Shown piece by piece: positions 24,286 through 33,503 of a stretch of 64,000 bases of DNA. The stretch comes from Myxococcus llanfairpwllgwyngyllgogerychwyrndrobwllllantysiliogogogochensis (GTDB lineage: Bacteria; Myxococcota; Myxococcia; Myxococcales; Myxococcaceae), in the NCBI RefSeq assembly GCF_006636215.1, contig NZ_VIFM01000003.1, forward strand, positions 62,001-126,000. Reading direction: 5' to 3'. The notes beneath the pieces were generated by a model. That model was not told the origin of the DNA. It saw only the letters and a list, made by a program, of their open reading frames with translations, and searched no databases. The first letter of the stretch is position 1. Each line of letters begins with the position of its first letter. Made by a program: the position numbers and the translations under genes.

Positions 24286-26015
24286 GCTTCGGCTTCCCGT
24301 GGGGATTGCTCGCCCTGGGCGCGCTGGTGCCCCTCGTGGCGGCGTACTTCCTGCGGCGTCGGCAAAAGCCGGTCGTGGTGAGTGCGTTGTTCCTGTGGCG
24401 CACGCCGCGTCCTCGCGCGGAGGCAGGACCTCGCTGGGAGCGCTTCACGCGGGAAGCCTCGCTGCTGTTGGAGGCGCTCGCGGTCATCGCGGCGGCGCTG
24501 TACCTCTCGGACGTGCGCCTGGGTGAGGCGGCGCGGACGAAGCACCTCGTGCTGGTGGTGGACGGAAGCCTGTCCATGTCCGCGCGAGGGCCCGATGGCG
24601 TGACAGTGCTGGAACTCGCCCGCCGCGAGGCCGCGAAGCGGGTGGAAGACGAAGCCGCCACGCGAGTGACGGTGCTGGCCACCGGACTGAGTCCGCGTGT
24701 CGTCGCGGGTCCGGAAGCAGAGCCGTCCCGCGCCCTGGCGGCGCTCGAGTCCTTCCAGTCACGAGGCGCGGACCACGACCCGATGCCCACGCTCCTGTGG
24801 GCCCAGGAACTCGCGGGAGCAGGCAAACACGTGGCCTTCTTCACCGACGCCGCCCCCGTGGAGGGACTGGTCATCCCAGCTCCCGTGCGGTGGACGGCGC
24901 TGGGCACCGCGCGCGAAAACGTGGCGTTCGTCTCCGCGCAGCGCAAGGACGATGGCGGCACGGCGACCGTGACGCTGCGAGTGGCCCGCTTCGGCGCGGG
25001 CCCTGAGTCAGTGTCCGTGCGGCTGCGCGCACTCCCAGGTCCCGACGCGAAGCAAGGCACGGAGCGCGTGGAGAAGGTCGCGCTCCAAGGCGAGGGCTCC
25101 GCCACGGTGCGCCTCACCTTCCAGAACGCGGGTGACGTCGAAGTCTCCCTGCCGGACGACGCGCTGCTCGAAGACGGTCAGGCCCGGCTCACGGCCTCTC
25201 CGACACGGCCCCTCGCGGTGAGTCTGGCCCAGGGCCTGGGTCCGCTCGAACGTGACGCCCTGGAGCGTTTCCTCGCGGCCTCCCCCGACGTGGCACGAGA
25301 CGGCGCCGCGGGCGAAACATTGCTCATGGGCCCACGAGGCACGGATGCAAAGGTGACGGTGGGCGCGACGGGAAAGGTGCGCACCTTCGTGGGGCCCTTC
25401 TTCTCCGAGAAGGGACACCCGTTGCTGGACGACGTACAGCTCGCGGGCGTGAGGTGGTCGGCGGGAGAGAATCCCCCGGGGCATCCCCTCATCACGGCGG
25501 GTGACGCGGTGCTGGTCTCCGAGGAGGACGACGGACGGCTGCACCTCAACGTGGACCTGTCTCGCTCCAACGTGCAGCGCGTGTCCGCCTGGCCCGTGTT
25601 GCTGGGCAATGTGGTGCGAGAGTCGCGTCGCGCCCGCGAGGGTTTCGTCCGACGACAGCTCACCCTGGGCGAGCCGCTCCAACTGGTGACGCTGCCCGGG
25701 AAGCGCTACACGCTGACGGGTCCGAGTGGCGGCAAGCCCGTGTTCGGCGCGGGAGCGGTGAGCCTTCCTCCTCCTGCCATGCCGGGGCGATATGTCCTGG
25801 AGCGCGATGGCGCGGATGGGGTGGACGCGGCGGAAGTCCTCGCATTGGACGCACGCGAGTCGGACCTGCGAGGACGTGGCCGCGCGGACGTGCCGGCGCG
25901 TGAATCGGGAGACGACGAGGCGCGCGCGAATGCCTCGGACCGGGCGCGCTGGCCGCTGGTGTTGTTGCTCCTCGCGCTGGTGGGAGATTTCTACGTCACG
26001 AGGCGGGTGTCATGA
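24282..26015 (+). CDS. BatA-type membrane protein with VWA-like domain
   Basis: 577 residues starting MSFGFPWGLLALGALVPLVA. The N-terminus matches BatA/VWA membrane proteins: a helix, then FLRRRQKPVVVSALFLWRTP, a second helix (LLLEALAVIAAALYLSDV), then a VWA-like fold beginning HLVLVVDGSLSMSA. The MIDAS-like site reads DGSLS rather than DxSxS followed by the usual Thr/Asp positions, so metal binding is uncertain. A C-terminal membrane helix (WPLVLLLLALVGDFYV) ends the protein. It would sit in the inner membrane with most mass outside. Its start is the third copy of the repeated junction. Confidence 0.82.
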   Translation: MSFGFPWGLLALGALVPLVAAYFLRRRQKPVVVSALFLWRTPRPRAEAGPRWERFTREASLLLEALAVIAAALYLSDVRLGEAARTKHLVLVVDGSLSMSARGPDGVTVLELARREAAKRVEDEAATRVTVLATGLSPRVVAGPEAEPSRALAALESFQSRGADHDPMPTLLWAQELAGAGKHVAFFTDAAPVEGLVIPAPVRWTALGTARENVAFVSAQRKDDGGTATVTLRVARFGAGPESVSVRLRALPGPDAKQGTERVEKVALQGEGSATVRLTFQNAGDVEVSLPDDALLEDGQARLTASPTRPLAVSLAQGLGPLERDALERFLAASPDVARDGAAGETLLMGPRGTDAKVTVGATGKVRTFVGPFFSEKGHPLLDDVQLAGVRWSAGENPPGHPLITAGDAVLVSEEDDGRLHLNVDLSRSNVQRVSAWPVLLGNVVRESRRAREGFVRRQLTLGEPLQLVTLPGKRYTLTGPSGGKPVFGAGAVSLPPPAMPGRYVLERDGADGVDAAEVLALDARESDLRGRGRADVPARESGDDEARANASDRARWPLVLLLLALVGDFYVTRRVS

Positions 26016-28765
26016 CCTTCTCCCTCCCCCAGGCGTGGGTGCTGTTGCTGCCGCTGGGCCTCTTCCTCTGGAAGTTCGGCCGGCGGCCCGGTCCGCCCAT
26101 GTGGCTGCGGGCGGCGCTGCTGGTGCTGACCGTGGGTGCGCTCTCGGGGCCGGAGTTGCGGCGGGCCGACGCGGGCAGCGACGTGGTGGTGGTGGTGGAC
26201 CGCTCCGCCTCGATGCCTCGGGACATCGACCGCACCGCGCAGGAACTCGTCTCGCATCTGGAGTCACAGCGCCGCCCCGGTGACAGGGTGGGCGTCATCG
26301 TCTTCGGCCGTGAGCCCCGGGTGGAGCAACCCCTGTCCTCGGGCGGTGCCTTCGGCGGCTTCACCCGTCCAGTGGATGCGGAGTCGTCGGACCTGTCCGC
26401 CGCGCTCGATGCCGCCAACGCCCTCATCCCCCAGGAGCGCACCGGCCGGGTGCTCGTCCTCTCCGATGGCCGCGCCACGGGCACGGATGCACGAGGCTCC
26501 GCGCGAAGACTCGCGGCCCGGGGAATCGCCGTGGACTGGCGCCAGCTCGCGCGGCCCGAGCCTCCGCTCGATGTCGCCGTCGTCTCGTTGGACGTGCCGA
26601 CCGCCGTGTCCTCCCGCGAGCCCTTCCAGTTCTCCGCCAGCGTGTACGCCTCCTCGGCGGTGACGGGCACGGTGCGACTGGAGCGCAATGGCCGTGTGCT
26701 GGTGAAGGGCCCCTTCGATTTCCAGCCCGGCCCCAACGTCCTCCCGCTGAGGGACCTCATCGAGGAGCCCGGACTCGCGCGCTACCAGCTCACCGTCGAA
26801 GTCCCGGGAGACGGCGTGGTGGAGAACGACAAGGGGCTCGCGGTCCTGCGAGTCGAAGGACCCCGCCGCGTGTTGCTGGTGACGAACCAGCCCAAGGGCA
26901 CCCTCGCGAAGGCGCTCGAAGCGACGGGGCTGGTGCTGGAGGTCCGCGCGCCCTTCCGCCTCACCCTCGATGACCTGGACGGCGTGGGCTCCGTCGTCCT
27001 GGAGAACGTGGACGCGAACACCCTGGGCGAGCCGGGCCTCAACGCGCTCGCGGCCTACGTGGAGCAAGCGGGAGGGGGGCTCGTGATGACGGGAGGGCGT
27101 GAGAGCTTCGGCGAAGGGGGTTATCGCCGCTCACCCGTGGAGCCGCTGCTGCCCGTGTCGCTGGAGATGCGAGAGGAGCAGCGGCGCGCGTCCATCGCCA
27201 TCAGCATCCTGATGGACTGCTCCTGCTCCATGGGCGCCACGGTGCCCGACGGCCGCACGAAGATGGAGGTCGCCGCCGAGGGTGTCGTGGCCGCGCTCAC
27301 GCTGCTCAATCCCCAGGACGAAGCCTCCGTGCACATGGTGGACACGGAGACCCATGAAATCTTCCCCCTTCGCTCGGTGCAGGCGGGCCTGCCGTACGAC
27401 AAGGTGGCGAAGGGCTTCAGCGGCGGCGGTGGCATCTACGTGGGCGAAGCGCTGCGCACGGGGCGCAAGCAGATTTTCAAGAGCGAGAAGCCCACCCGCC
27501 ATGTCCTCCTCTTCTCCGACGCGGCCGACTCCGAGGAGCCGGACGACTACCGTCGCACCCTGTCGGAGCTGCAGGGCGAGGGCGTGACGGTGTCCGTCAT
27601 CGGCCTGGGAACGCCGAAGGACGTGGACGCGGCGCTGCTGAAGGAAGTGGCCCAGCGCGGCGGCGGGCGCATCTACTTCGCGGAGGACGCGATGAGCCTC
27701 CCACGCATCTTCAGCCAGGAGACGCTCGCCGTCGCGCGCGCGACGTTCATCGACGAGCCCGTCTCGGTGGAGGCCGCGCCGGACCTGCCGCTCCTGGGGA
27801 AGCTGCCCTCCGAGGGACTGCCCCAGGTGGGCGGCTACAACCTCACCTATCTGAGACCTCGGGCCAGCGTGGCGCTGCGCACGCTCGACACGCATGCCGC
27901 GCCCCTGCTCGCGATGTGGCCGCGCGGCGCGGGACGCACGGTGGCCTTCACCGCGGAGGTGGATGGCCCGTTCACCGGCGAGCTGCGCCAGTGGGGCTCA
28001 CTGCGCGCGACGCTGGAGGCGATGGTGCGCTGGACGTTGGCGGGCAGCTCTCCCTTGGGAGAAGCGGTGGTGCGCTCGGAGCGCCGCGGCCACCTGCTGC
28101 GCGTCACGTTGGACCTGCCTCCGGACGAGCCGCTGCCCGCGACGTTGCCCACGCTGATGTTGCTGTCGGGCGACGGGACGTCCGCGCCCACCGAGCATCC
28201 GATGCGCTGGGAGGAAGACGACCGGCTGGTGGCGGAGCTTCCGCTGGAAGGCAGCGGCACGTGGCACCCGGTGGTGCGAGTGGGCACGCGCGCCCTGCGT
28301 GCGCCACCCGTCGCGCTGCCGTATGCCCCGGAGTTCGAGCCTGGGAGTCCCAAGGAAGGACTGGCGCTCTTGCGAGCCGTCGCCGCCGTGGGAGGGGGCG
28401 TGGAGCGCCTGTCCATGACGGGCCTCTTCGAGGAAGCCCCCGAGTCGGAGGGACACCTGGCCCTGGCTCCGTGGTTGGTGGCGCTGGCCGTGGCAGTGCT
28501 GCTGTCGGAGGTGGCCGTGCGCCGCTTCCTCTCGGCGCCTCGGCAGCGCGTGAAGGCGCGAGCCGTGTCGGAGGCGTCCGTGGCGGGGAGCGTGCTGGCG
28601 CCGTCGTCACCCGTGCCCTCCACGGTGACTTCCGTGACGTCGGCCCCAGCGGCTCCCGAGGCGGGGCCCCGCGCTCCCGAAGGTGAAGCGAAGCCGAAAG
28701 AGGGCGGCGTGGACTCCGCGTTGGAGGCCGCGCGCGCCCGCTCTCGTCGTCGACTGGACCGGTGA
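26012..28765 (+). CDS. Large membrane protein with two VWA domains
   Basis: 917 residues; ATG overlaps the previous stop. Two N-terminal membrane helices (AWVLLLPLGLFLWKF and MWLRAALLVLTVGALSG) precede VWA domain 1 (VVVVVDRSASMPRD, about 50-190). A beta domain and a glutamine-amidotransferase-like segment follow (AYVEQAGGGLVMTGGRESFG), and VWA domain 2 has a full DxSxS site (ISILMDCSCSMGATVPDG, about 395-560). A late membrane helix (LAPWLVALAVAVLLSEVAV) and an Ala/Pro/Glu-rich tail end it. Known relatives are putative membrane VWA partners of MoxR. It closes the operon. Two VWA domains in one chain suggest binding of two partners or metals (inference). Confidence 0.87.
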   Translation: MTFSLPQAWVLLLPLGLFLWKFGRRPGPPMWLRAALLVLTVGALSGPELRRADAGSDVVVVVDRSASMPRDIDRTAQELVSHLESQRRPGDRVGVIVFGREPRVEQPLSSGGAFGGFTRPVDAESSDLSAALDAANALIPQERTGRVLVLSDGRATGTDARGSARRLAARGIAVDWRQLARPEPPLDVAVVSLDVPTAVSSREPFQFSASVYASSAVTGTVRLERNGRVLVKGPFDFQPGPNVLPLRDLIEEPGLARYQLTVEVPGDGVVENDKGLAVLRVEGPRRVLLVTNQPKGTLAKALEATGLVLEVRAPFRLTLDDLDGVGSVVLENVDANTLGEPGLNALAAYVEQAGGGLVMTGGRESFGEGGYRRSPVEPLLPVSLEMREEQRRASIAISILMDCSCSMGATVPDGRTKMEVAAEGVVAALTLLNPQDEASVHMVDTETHEIFPLRSVQAGLPYDKVAKGFSGGGGIYVGEALRTGRKQIFKSEKPTRHVLLFSDAADSEEPDDYRRTLSELQGEGVTVSVIGLGTPKDVDAALLKEVAQRGGGRIYFAEDAMSLPRIFSQETLAVARATFIDEPVSVEAAPDLPLLGKLPSEGLPQVGGYNLTYLRPRASVALRTLDTHAAPLLAMWPRGAGRTVAFTAEVDGPFTGELRQWGSLRATLEAMVRWTLAGSSPLGEAVVRSERRGHLLRVTLDLPPDEPLPATLPTLMLLSGDGTSAPTEHPMRWEEDDRLVAELPLEGSGTWHPVVRVGTRALRAPPVALPYAPEFEPGSPKEGLALLRAVAAVGGGVERLSMTGLFEEAPESEGHLALAPWLVALAVAVLLSEVAVRRFLSAPRQRVKARAVSEASVAGSVLAPSSPVPSTVTSVTSAPAAPEAGPRAPEGEAKPKEGGVDSALEAARARSRRRLDR

Positions 28766-28772
28766 GTGGCGG

Positions 28773-30077
28773 CTAGAGGTACGGCGTGCCGCTCACCGGG
28801 TTGCCCAGCTCGTTCTGGAGCGTGATGCGGATGGAGGAACTCACCGGCCACCGCCACGTGTACTGGAACACGTCGGACAGGTTGACGTTCGCGGCGCGGC
28901 TGGCCGCGAGCACGAAGTTGTCCGCGGACGAGTACGGGCTCGTCACGCTGCCCAGCTGCTCGACCTTGCGCCAGAGCTGGAAGATGAAGCTCCAGTTGTG
29001 GACGCTCTTGAGCTTCAGCACGAAGGACGCGAACAGGTCCGTGGTGTCGAACCCTCCGATGCCCTGCCTCACCAGCAGCGTGTTGGCCCAGTCATGCTTG
29101 AAGCAGCGGGTGCTCCCCGGGCTGATGGGCGTGCTGGTGGCGCCCGCCGTGCCGCAGGCCACGTCGGCCTGGTACGCGGTCATCAGGTTCTTGACGTTGG
29201 TGTAGAGGGTGGTGTGGCTGGAGGACACGGGCAGCCCGTAGTACTCCATGGCCAGAAAGCGATTCAGCACCGCGTAGCCGGTCACCATGGCGTGGCCGTA
29301 GTTGCCATTGTTGGACGCGAGCTGGGGCCCGTAGAACCAGAAGTTGCGACCCAGCTCGTAGAAGCCGACCTGGTTGTGCTTGCCCGCGGCGGCATCGGTG
29401 CAGATGTTCAGCTGGAACAGGTCGAACTTGAACTCGATGCCATGCGTGCCGAGGTCACCGCAGGCCGGGTCGGAAGCGCTCCCACAGCCCGTCGCGACGC
29501 CCGAGGGGAGGATGGCGAGGCTGTCCGTGCCCTGGTAGTTGCGGCCCGAGCCAGGCGTCCGGCCGGTCATGTCCTGGTAGAAGGTGTAGCCATTGTCCAG
29601 CCCGTCGACCACGAGCTTGATCTGCGACACCGTGCAGGTCGTCACATCGGGGGTGTGCAGCGTGACCTTCTGGCCCTTCCAGATGTAGAGCGTGTGCTGG
29701 GCGCCCGGCTGTGAGGCGTACGTCCCCCGGCGTTGGCAGTACCAGGAATAGGGGTCGCTGAAGGTCTGGTAGGCGGCCTGATAGATGTTGGAGTTCGGGT
29801 GCTGCGTCAGACAGGCCTGGGTGAGGTCCATGGACAGGTACTGCCCATTCTTGTAGCAAGACCAGCCAAAGGCATTCTGCTGCGTCAGCGTGGAGAAGGC
29901 GCCTGCGCCGTACTGCCAGGCGCAATACGCATTGAGGTTCATGCCCGGCAGGTTCAGGGTGGCCAGGGCGCTCCCCGGCGCGGCCACTCCCAATACCAAC
30001 AGCGCGGCGCCGCCAGCATTACGACATGAGCGAGCAATCGCGGAGCGCCAGGCGCCCCACGGATGGGTCTGAGTCAT
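28773..30077 (-). CDS. Secreted protein with duplicated Trp/Cys motif and degenerate zincin-like motif
   Basis: 434 residues with a long signal peptide (AGGAALLVLGVAAPGSALA). Residues about 50-120 hold two related blocks: YCAWQYGAGAFSTLTQQNAF with GWSCY, then SDPYSWYCQRR, resembling repeats seen in secreted actinobacterial proteins where they are thought to bind carbohydrate (my recollection, not verified). Further on, VGFYELGRNFWFYGPQL resembles HELGHN-type zinc sites of M60-like peptidases with both His replaced, so a catalytically dead or different fold is possible. No family assigned. It is convergent with the VWA operon and divergent from the glycosyltransferase gene. Confidence 0.7.
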   Translation of the reverse strand: MTQTHPWGAWRSAIARSCRNAGGAALLVLGVAAPGSALATLNLPGMNLNAYCAWQYGAGAFSTLTQQNAFGWSCYKNGQYLSMDLTQACLTQHPNSNIYQAAYQTFSDPYSWYCQRRGTYASQPGAQHTLYIWKGQKVTLHTPDVTTCTVSQIKLVVDGLDNGYTFYQDMTGRTPGSGRNYQGTDSLAILPSGVATGCGSASDPACGDLGTHGIEFKFDLFQLNICTDAAAGKHNQVGFYELGRNFWFYGPQLASNNGNYGHAMVTGYAVLNRFLAMEYYGLPVSSSHTTLYTNVKNLMTAYQADVACGTAGATSTPISPGSTRCFKHDWANTLLVRQGIGGFDTTDLFASFVLKLKSVHNWSFIFQLWRKVEQLGSVTSPYSSADNFVLAASRAANVNLSDVFQYTWRWPVSSSIRITLQNELGNPVSGTPYL

Positions 30078-30244
30078 TTCGGTGGTTCCCCCTCTACGGA
30101 TGTGGCACGGGCCGCCCCCGACCTGGAGGTGTCATCACGATGAGGAGGGCGGCCCGCTCCCTATGAAGCTCACAGGGTAAAGAAGAGATACACGGAAAGA
30201 ATGGGTGCCACAACTGGGTCAAAAAAATTCCCCCCTACCAGAAT

Positions 30245-31969
30245 ATGGGAATGGCTCTTTCGAGGTATGAGGCGCCAATGACGTCTGCACGTTGGGGGCG
30301 CCTGGGACTCACGCTGGCGCTCCTCGCACTTGCCCTCCAGGCCGCGCGCCTGGCGTTGCACAAGGGCTTCAGCATCGACGAGTTCCAGTACGCGCACGCG
30401 GCCTGGCTCGTGTCGAAAGGGCAGGTGCCCTACCGGGACTTCTTCGAGGTCCACTTCCCGCTTGTCTATCAAGGGCTGGCGCCGCTGTTCTGGCTCGTGG
30501 GGGATGCGCCTCGGGGTGTGCTCGCGCTGCGTCTGGCGATGCTCGTGCCGCTGGCGGGCGCGTGTGTCTCGGTGGCCGTGCTCAATCGACGCGAGGGCCG
30601 CGTGTCGATGTGGCTGGCTCCGGTGTTGTTGTTGGCGCTGACGCCTTTCACGCGCTTCGCGGTGGAGATTCGTCCGGATGCATTGGCCTGTGCCTTGTTC
30701 CTGGGAGGGCTCGCCGCGTTGTCGGTGAGGCCGGGCACCCGGGGGCTCGGCTTCGTGGCGGGGGTGTTGTTCTCCGCCGCGTTCTGGTCCTCGCAGAAGG
30801 TGTTGTTTCACGGCGGCGTGGTGGGCGCGGTGCTCGCGGTGGATATCGTCTGGCGGCGGGGCAGGGGACCGGCGCTCGTGGCGCGGCCCGTCGCGTTTCT
30901 CGCGGGCGCGGGGGTGGGGCTCGCGGCGGTGGCGTCGTATCTGACGGTGACGGGCTCGTGGGGCGCCTGGTGGCAGTGGTGCTTCGCGTGGGCCGCGGAG
31001 CATCAGCGGCACTACCCCGGCTTCTCGTGGCGGGACTATCTGCTGCCCATGGTTCGCGAGCAGCCCTGGCTCTTCGCGTTGGCGGTGCTGGGGTTCCTCG
31101 TCACCGTGCGCGCGTGGTGGCGTTCGGGCGCGGAGCGCTGGGGGAGCGCGGACCTGCCGTTGCTGCTCGCGGTGCTGGCGACGTTTGGCTCGTATGCGCT
31201 CCAGCGCGCGCCGTTTCCGTACAGCCTGCTGCCCTTCCTGGGAGTGCTCGCGCCGTTCATGGCGCGAGGCACGGTGGCAATCTTCAGTGGCTGGAGTACG
31301 CCCCCGGCGCGAGTCGTCGCGGCCCTGGCGCTCGGAGTATTGCTCTGTCTTCAGCTCTGGAGGCTGGAAGCCCTGGTGGACGGAGGGGGCAATGCCAGAC
31401 AGCGAGACGTGCTCGCGCGCATCGCCATGCTCACCGGGCCCGAGGACGTCGTCTACGACAACTCGGGGGGCTATGTGAGCCGGCCACACGCCCACTTCTA
31501 TTTCTACACGGATGCCTATCTACGGGGCTCCATCCCGGACGTGCTGGCGCGCGAGGTGCCCCAGGCCTTGGTGGAACGCGGCTGTGTGCTGCGCGTGGAT
31601 GACCTGCGGACGTCGGGATTGCCGCCGTCGCTGCGAGGCTTCCTCGACACGTATTACCAGCCCTACGACGGAGACCTGTTCCTGTGGGGGCAGCGGTACG
31701 ACGTGTCCCCTGGGAGCGCGCTGGAGGGTCGCTTCCTGGCGGTTCGTGACGGGCGCTACTTCGTCGAGCCCGCGTCGATGCTGGAGTCAGGCGCGCTGTT
31801 CGTCGACGGGGCCCGCGTCACGGAGGCGGAGCTCACCCTGTCGCGAGGTGAGCACACCGTGCGGTACGAGGGCCCCGAGGGGCGCTTGCACCTCCTGTGG
31901 CTCCCGCGTGACGGTCAGCGATGGGTGCCGCGTCCCGAGGCGAAACCCACCTACTCGCGCCTGTTCTGA
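30245..31969 (+). CDS. PMT/ArnT-like membrane glycosyltransferase (GT-C fold)
   Basis: 574 residues with about ten membrane helices. The first extracytoplasmic loop carries GFSIDEFQYAHAAW, matching the acidic DE motif of GT-C enzymes that use polyprenyl-linked sugars, followed by PYRDFFEVHFPLVYQG. Helical core to about residue 390, then a soluble C-terminal domain (VLARIAMLTGPEDVVYDNSG onward). Family role: transfer of a sugar from a lipid carrier to protein, lipid A or other acceptors on the outer face of the inner membrane. Acceptor unknown. The start is either the first ATG or one 11 codons later. Confidence 0.78.
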   Translation: MGMALSRYEAPMTSARWGRLGLTLALLALALQAARLALHKGFSIDEFQYAHAAWLVSKGQVPYRDFFEVHFPLVYQGLAPLFWLVGDAPRGVLALRLAMLVPLAGACVSVAVLNRREGRVSMWLAPVLLLALTPFTRFAVEIRPDALACALFLGGLAALSVRPGTRGLGFVAGVLFSAAFWSSQKVLFHGGVVGAVLAVDIVWRRGRGPALVARPVAFLAGAGVGLAAVASYLTVTGSWGAWWQWCFAWAAEHQRHYPGFSWRDYLLPMVREQPWLFALAVLGFLVTVRAWWRSGAERWGSADLPLLLAVLATFGSYALQRAPFPYSLLPFLGVLAPFMARGTVAIFSGWSTPPARVVAALALGVLLCLQLWRLEALVDGGGNARQRDVLARIAMLTGPEDVVYDNSGGYVSRPHAHFYFYTDAYLRGSIPDVLAREVPQALVERGCVLRVDDLRTSGLPPSLRGFLDTYYQPYDGDLFLWGQRYDVSPGSALEGRFLAVRDGRYFVEPASMLESGALFVDGARVTEAELTLSRGEHTVRYEGPEGRLHLLWLPRDGQRWVPRPEAKPTYSRLF

Positions 31970-31979
31970 GCCGCGCGTC

Positions 31980-32011
31980 GGTGCCTCCGAGAAGAACGCT
32001 CGGAGGACACC
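31980..32011. terminator. Hairpin between convergent genes
   Basis: CCTCCGAG (31984-31991) and CTCGGAGG (31999-32006) form a perfect 8-bp stem with a 7-base loop; GGTG/CACC extends it with one bulged base. It is placed between a plus-strand and a minus-strand stop, so it may act on both. No T-run. Confidence 0.5.
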
Positions 32012-32029
32012 TGCGACACGGACGCTTCG

Positions 32030-33358
32030 CTACGGCGCGCAGGGCGCCTGACCGCCGGCGCGCTTGTAGGCGCTCACGCGGTTGGACAGGTTGCCGTTGT
32101 CGGTCTCCGGCGAGGTCTGCCGGCCTTCACCCGCGCCGAAGGAGAAGCCGACCGAGTGCGCGGCGGCGAGCTCCGACGTGTGCGAGAAGAAGTAGTCCAC
32201 GCGGTTGTCCTTCCACCGCTCGTTGGTGTTCGGCAGGTTCATGTTGCCCACCGGGAGCTGCCACCAGAAGTTCGGTTTGTTGAGTCGCTCGGAGATGGCG
32301 CTCGCCCAGGTGAACGCCTGACGGAAGTGGGGCAGGGTGGTGTTGTTCGCGTCCCACCACGTGTCCTCGCCGATGCTGTCGTAGAAGCCCGCGTCACGGT
32401 CCGACGCCTCCACGACGATGAAGTCCGTGTCCGCCGCGCCGAGCTTCAACAGGAAGTCGGCCACCTTGCGCGCCTCACCGGCGATGTCGAAGGACGCGTT
32501 GGTGTTGAGGTACACGTCCGTGCGCGTCGACCAGGGGCTGGCGTGCAGGCTCACCTTCGCGTTGGGCGCGTACTTGCGAGCCATCGCAATCATGCACCGG
32601 CTCACGCCCACGGCGTTGTTGGCCATCCCCGAGCAGTCCGTGGCGTTGGCGCTCGCCACCTGCGCGGGCACCGTGGCCGGGTCTCCATTGGAGAAGAACT
32701 GGAGATAGCCCCACAGGTCCGGCTCGAGGTGGAGCAGGGCGGGCTCGCTGCCCACCTGCTGCAACGTGAAGCGATAGTCCGCGAAGTAGCGCCGCATGAT
32801 GGCCACGTCGTTGAGCGCCTGGAGCTGCTGCTCGCCCTCGCCCGCGGGCCCGACGCCGCCCAGGAGCTGCTGGTAGTAGGTGATGAAGGGAAGCTGCTGG
32901 CGCCCCTTCGCCCCGGACACGTGGCCGCGCACGTAGGCACCCGGCGGATCCGACACGTCCTGCCAGCAGCCCCACCACGCGCATGCCGCGCCCGCGCAGG
33001 AGGTGCCGGACGTGGTGCAGCCCGTCGTGCAGGACGTGCACACGTTCGTCGAGTCGACCAGCCCGCTGGCGACGTACAGGTAGTGCACATCGAAGGGCGC
33101 GCCCGCCGCCGTGCCAGGCTCCATCTGCGCGCCGACGAGCAGCCGGTTCTTCCCCAGGGACGCGAGGAACGTCTCGCCCATGCACCCGGTACCGACAGGG
33201 CCACCGTCCGGCGTCCCGCCGCCACCGTCCGGTATGCCATTGCCGCCGTCTGGGGTGTTGGTGCCGTCCGTGCCCGAGTCGGAGCAGCCTCCCAGCATCA
33301 GCAGGCAGAGGGTGAGCGGAGCGAGTCGCTTCAGCCACTTCGAAGTGTGCATGCGCAT
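32030..33358 (-). CDS. Secreted lipoprotein, possible TIM-barrel glycosidase-like protein
   Basis: 442 residues. Lipobox LGGC near residue 21, then a Gly/Asp/Pro spacer (PDGGNGIPDGGGGTPDGG). A Cys-dense stretch follows (NVCTSCTTGCTTSGTSC and ACAWWGC). The body shows segments suggestive of a beta/alpha barrel: PALLHLEPDLWGYLQ, AKVSLHASPWSTRT, and TDFIVVEASDRDAGFYD. The EPD motif recalls GH6-like enzymes, but I see no firm match. Probably an outer-membrane-anchored surface protein; hydrolase activity is a guess. An ATG four codons upstream is also possible. Confidence 0.65.
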   Translation of the reverse strand: MRMHTSKWLKRLAPLTLCLLMLGGCSDSGTDGTNTPDGGNGIPDGGGGTPDGGPVGTGCMGETFLASLGKNRLLVGAQMEPGTAAGAPFDVHYLYVASGLVDSTNVCTSCTTGCTTSGTSCAGAACAWWGCWQDVSDPPGAYVRGHVSGAKGRQQLPFITYYQQLLGGVGPAGEGEQQLQALNDVAIMRRYFADYRFTLQQVGSEPALLHLEPDLWGYLQFFSNGDPATVPAQVASANATDCSGMANNAVGVSRCMIAMARKYAPNAKVSLHASPWSTRTDVYLNTNASFDIAGEARKVADFLLKLGAADTDFIVVEASDRDAGFYDSIGEDTWWDANNTTLPHFRQAFTWASAISERLNKPNFWWQLPVGNMNLPNTNERWKDNRVDYFFSHTSELAAAHSVGFSFGAGEGRQTSPETDNGNLSNRVSAYKRAGGQAPCAP

Positions 33359-33486
33359 GACGACAGTCACGCTACCTCGCCACGCCCTGCACGGCTCAAG
33401 GGCCTGGGACTCCGGGACAGGGGGCCGTCCTGACCGCTTCCTCGCTCGACATCCAGCCTCGCGATAACAATCTGTTAATCTTTCAA

Positions 33487-33503
33487 TTCAAGAAATTCTT
33501 GAA
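33487..33503. promoter_or_regulatory. 17-bp perfect palindrome in a divergent promoter
   Basis: TTCAAGAA-A-TTCTTGAA: two 8-bp arms with a single central base, in an AT-rich island between the two divergent lipoprotein genes (starts at 33358 and 33605). Symmetry and position suggest an operator for a dimeric repressor. The regulator is unknown; none is adjacent. Confidence 0.5.

Larger units (their letters stand above)
24121..24291 (+). repeat. Triplicated stop/start junction between DUF58 and VWA genes
   Basis: The junction element (about 23 bases, of the form GTCGCGGGAGGTCGAGCGTGAGC) occurs three times with changes: at the DUF58 stop (GTGA at 24146), again ending at ATGA 24211, and again at ATGA 24282, the real start of the VWA gene. 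The repeats are offset by 65 and 71 bases. Each copy keeps the ribosome-site-like GAGGT and the four-base stop/start overlap. Confidence 0.75.

Noticed and set aside
28773..30077. Assignment as an active M60-type metallopeptidase
   Set aside because: Both zinc-ligand His positions of the HExxH-like motif are replaced (YELGR), so activity cannot be claimed.
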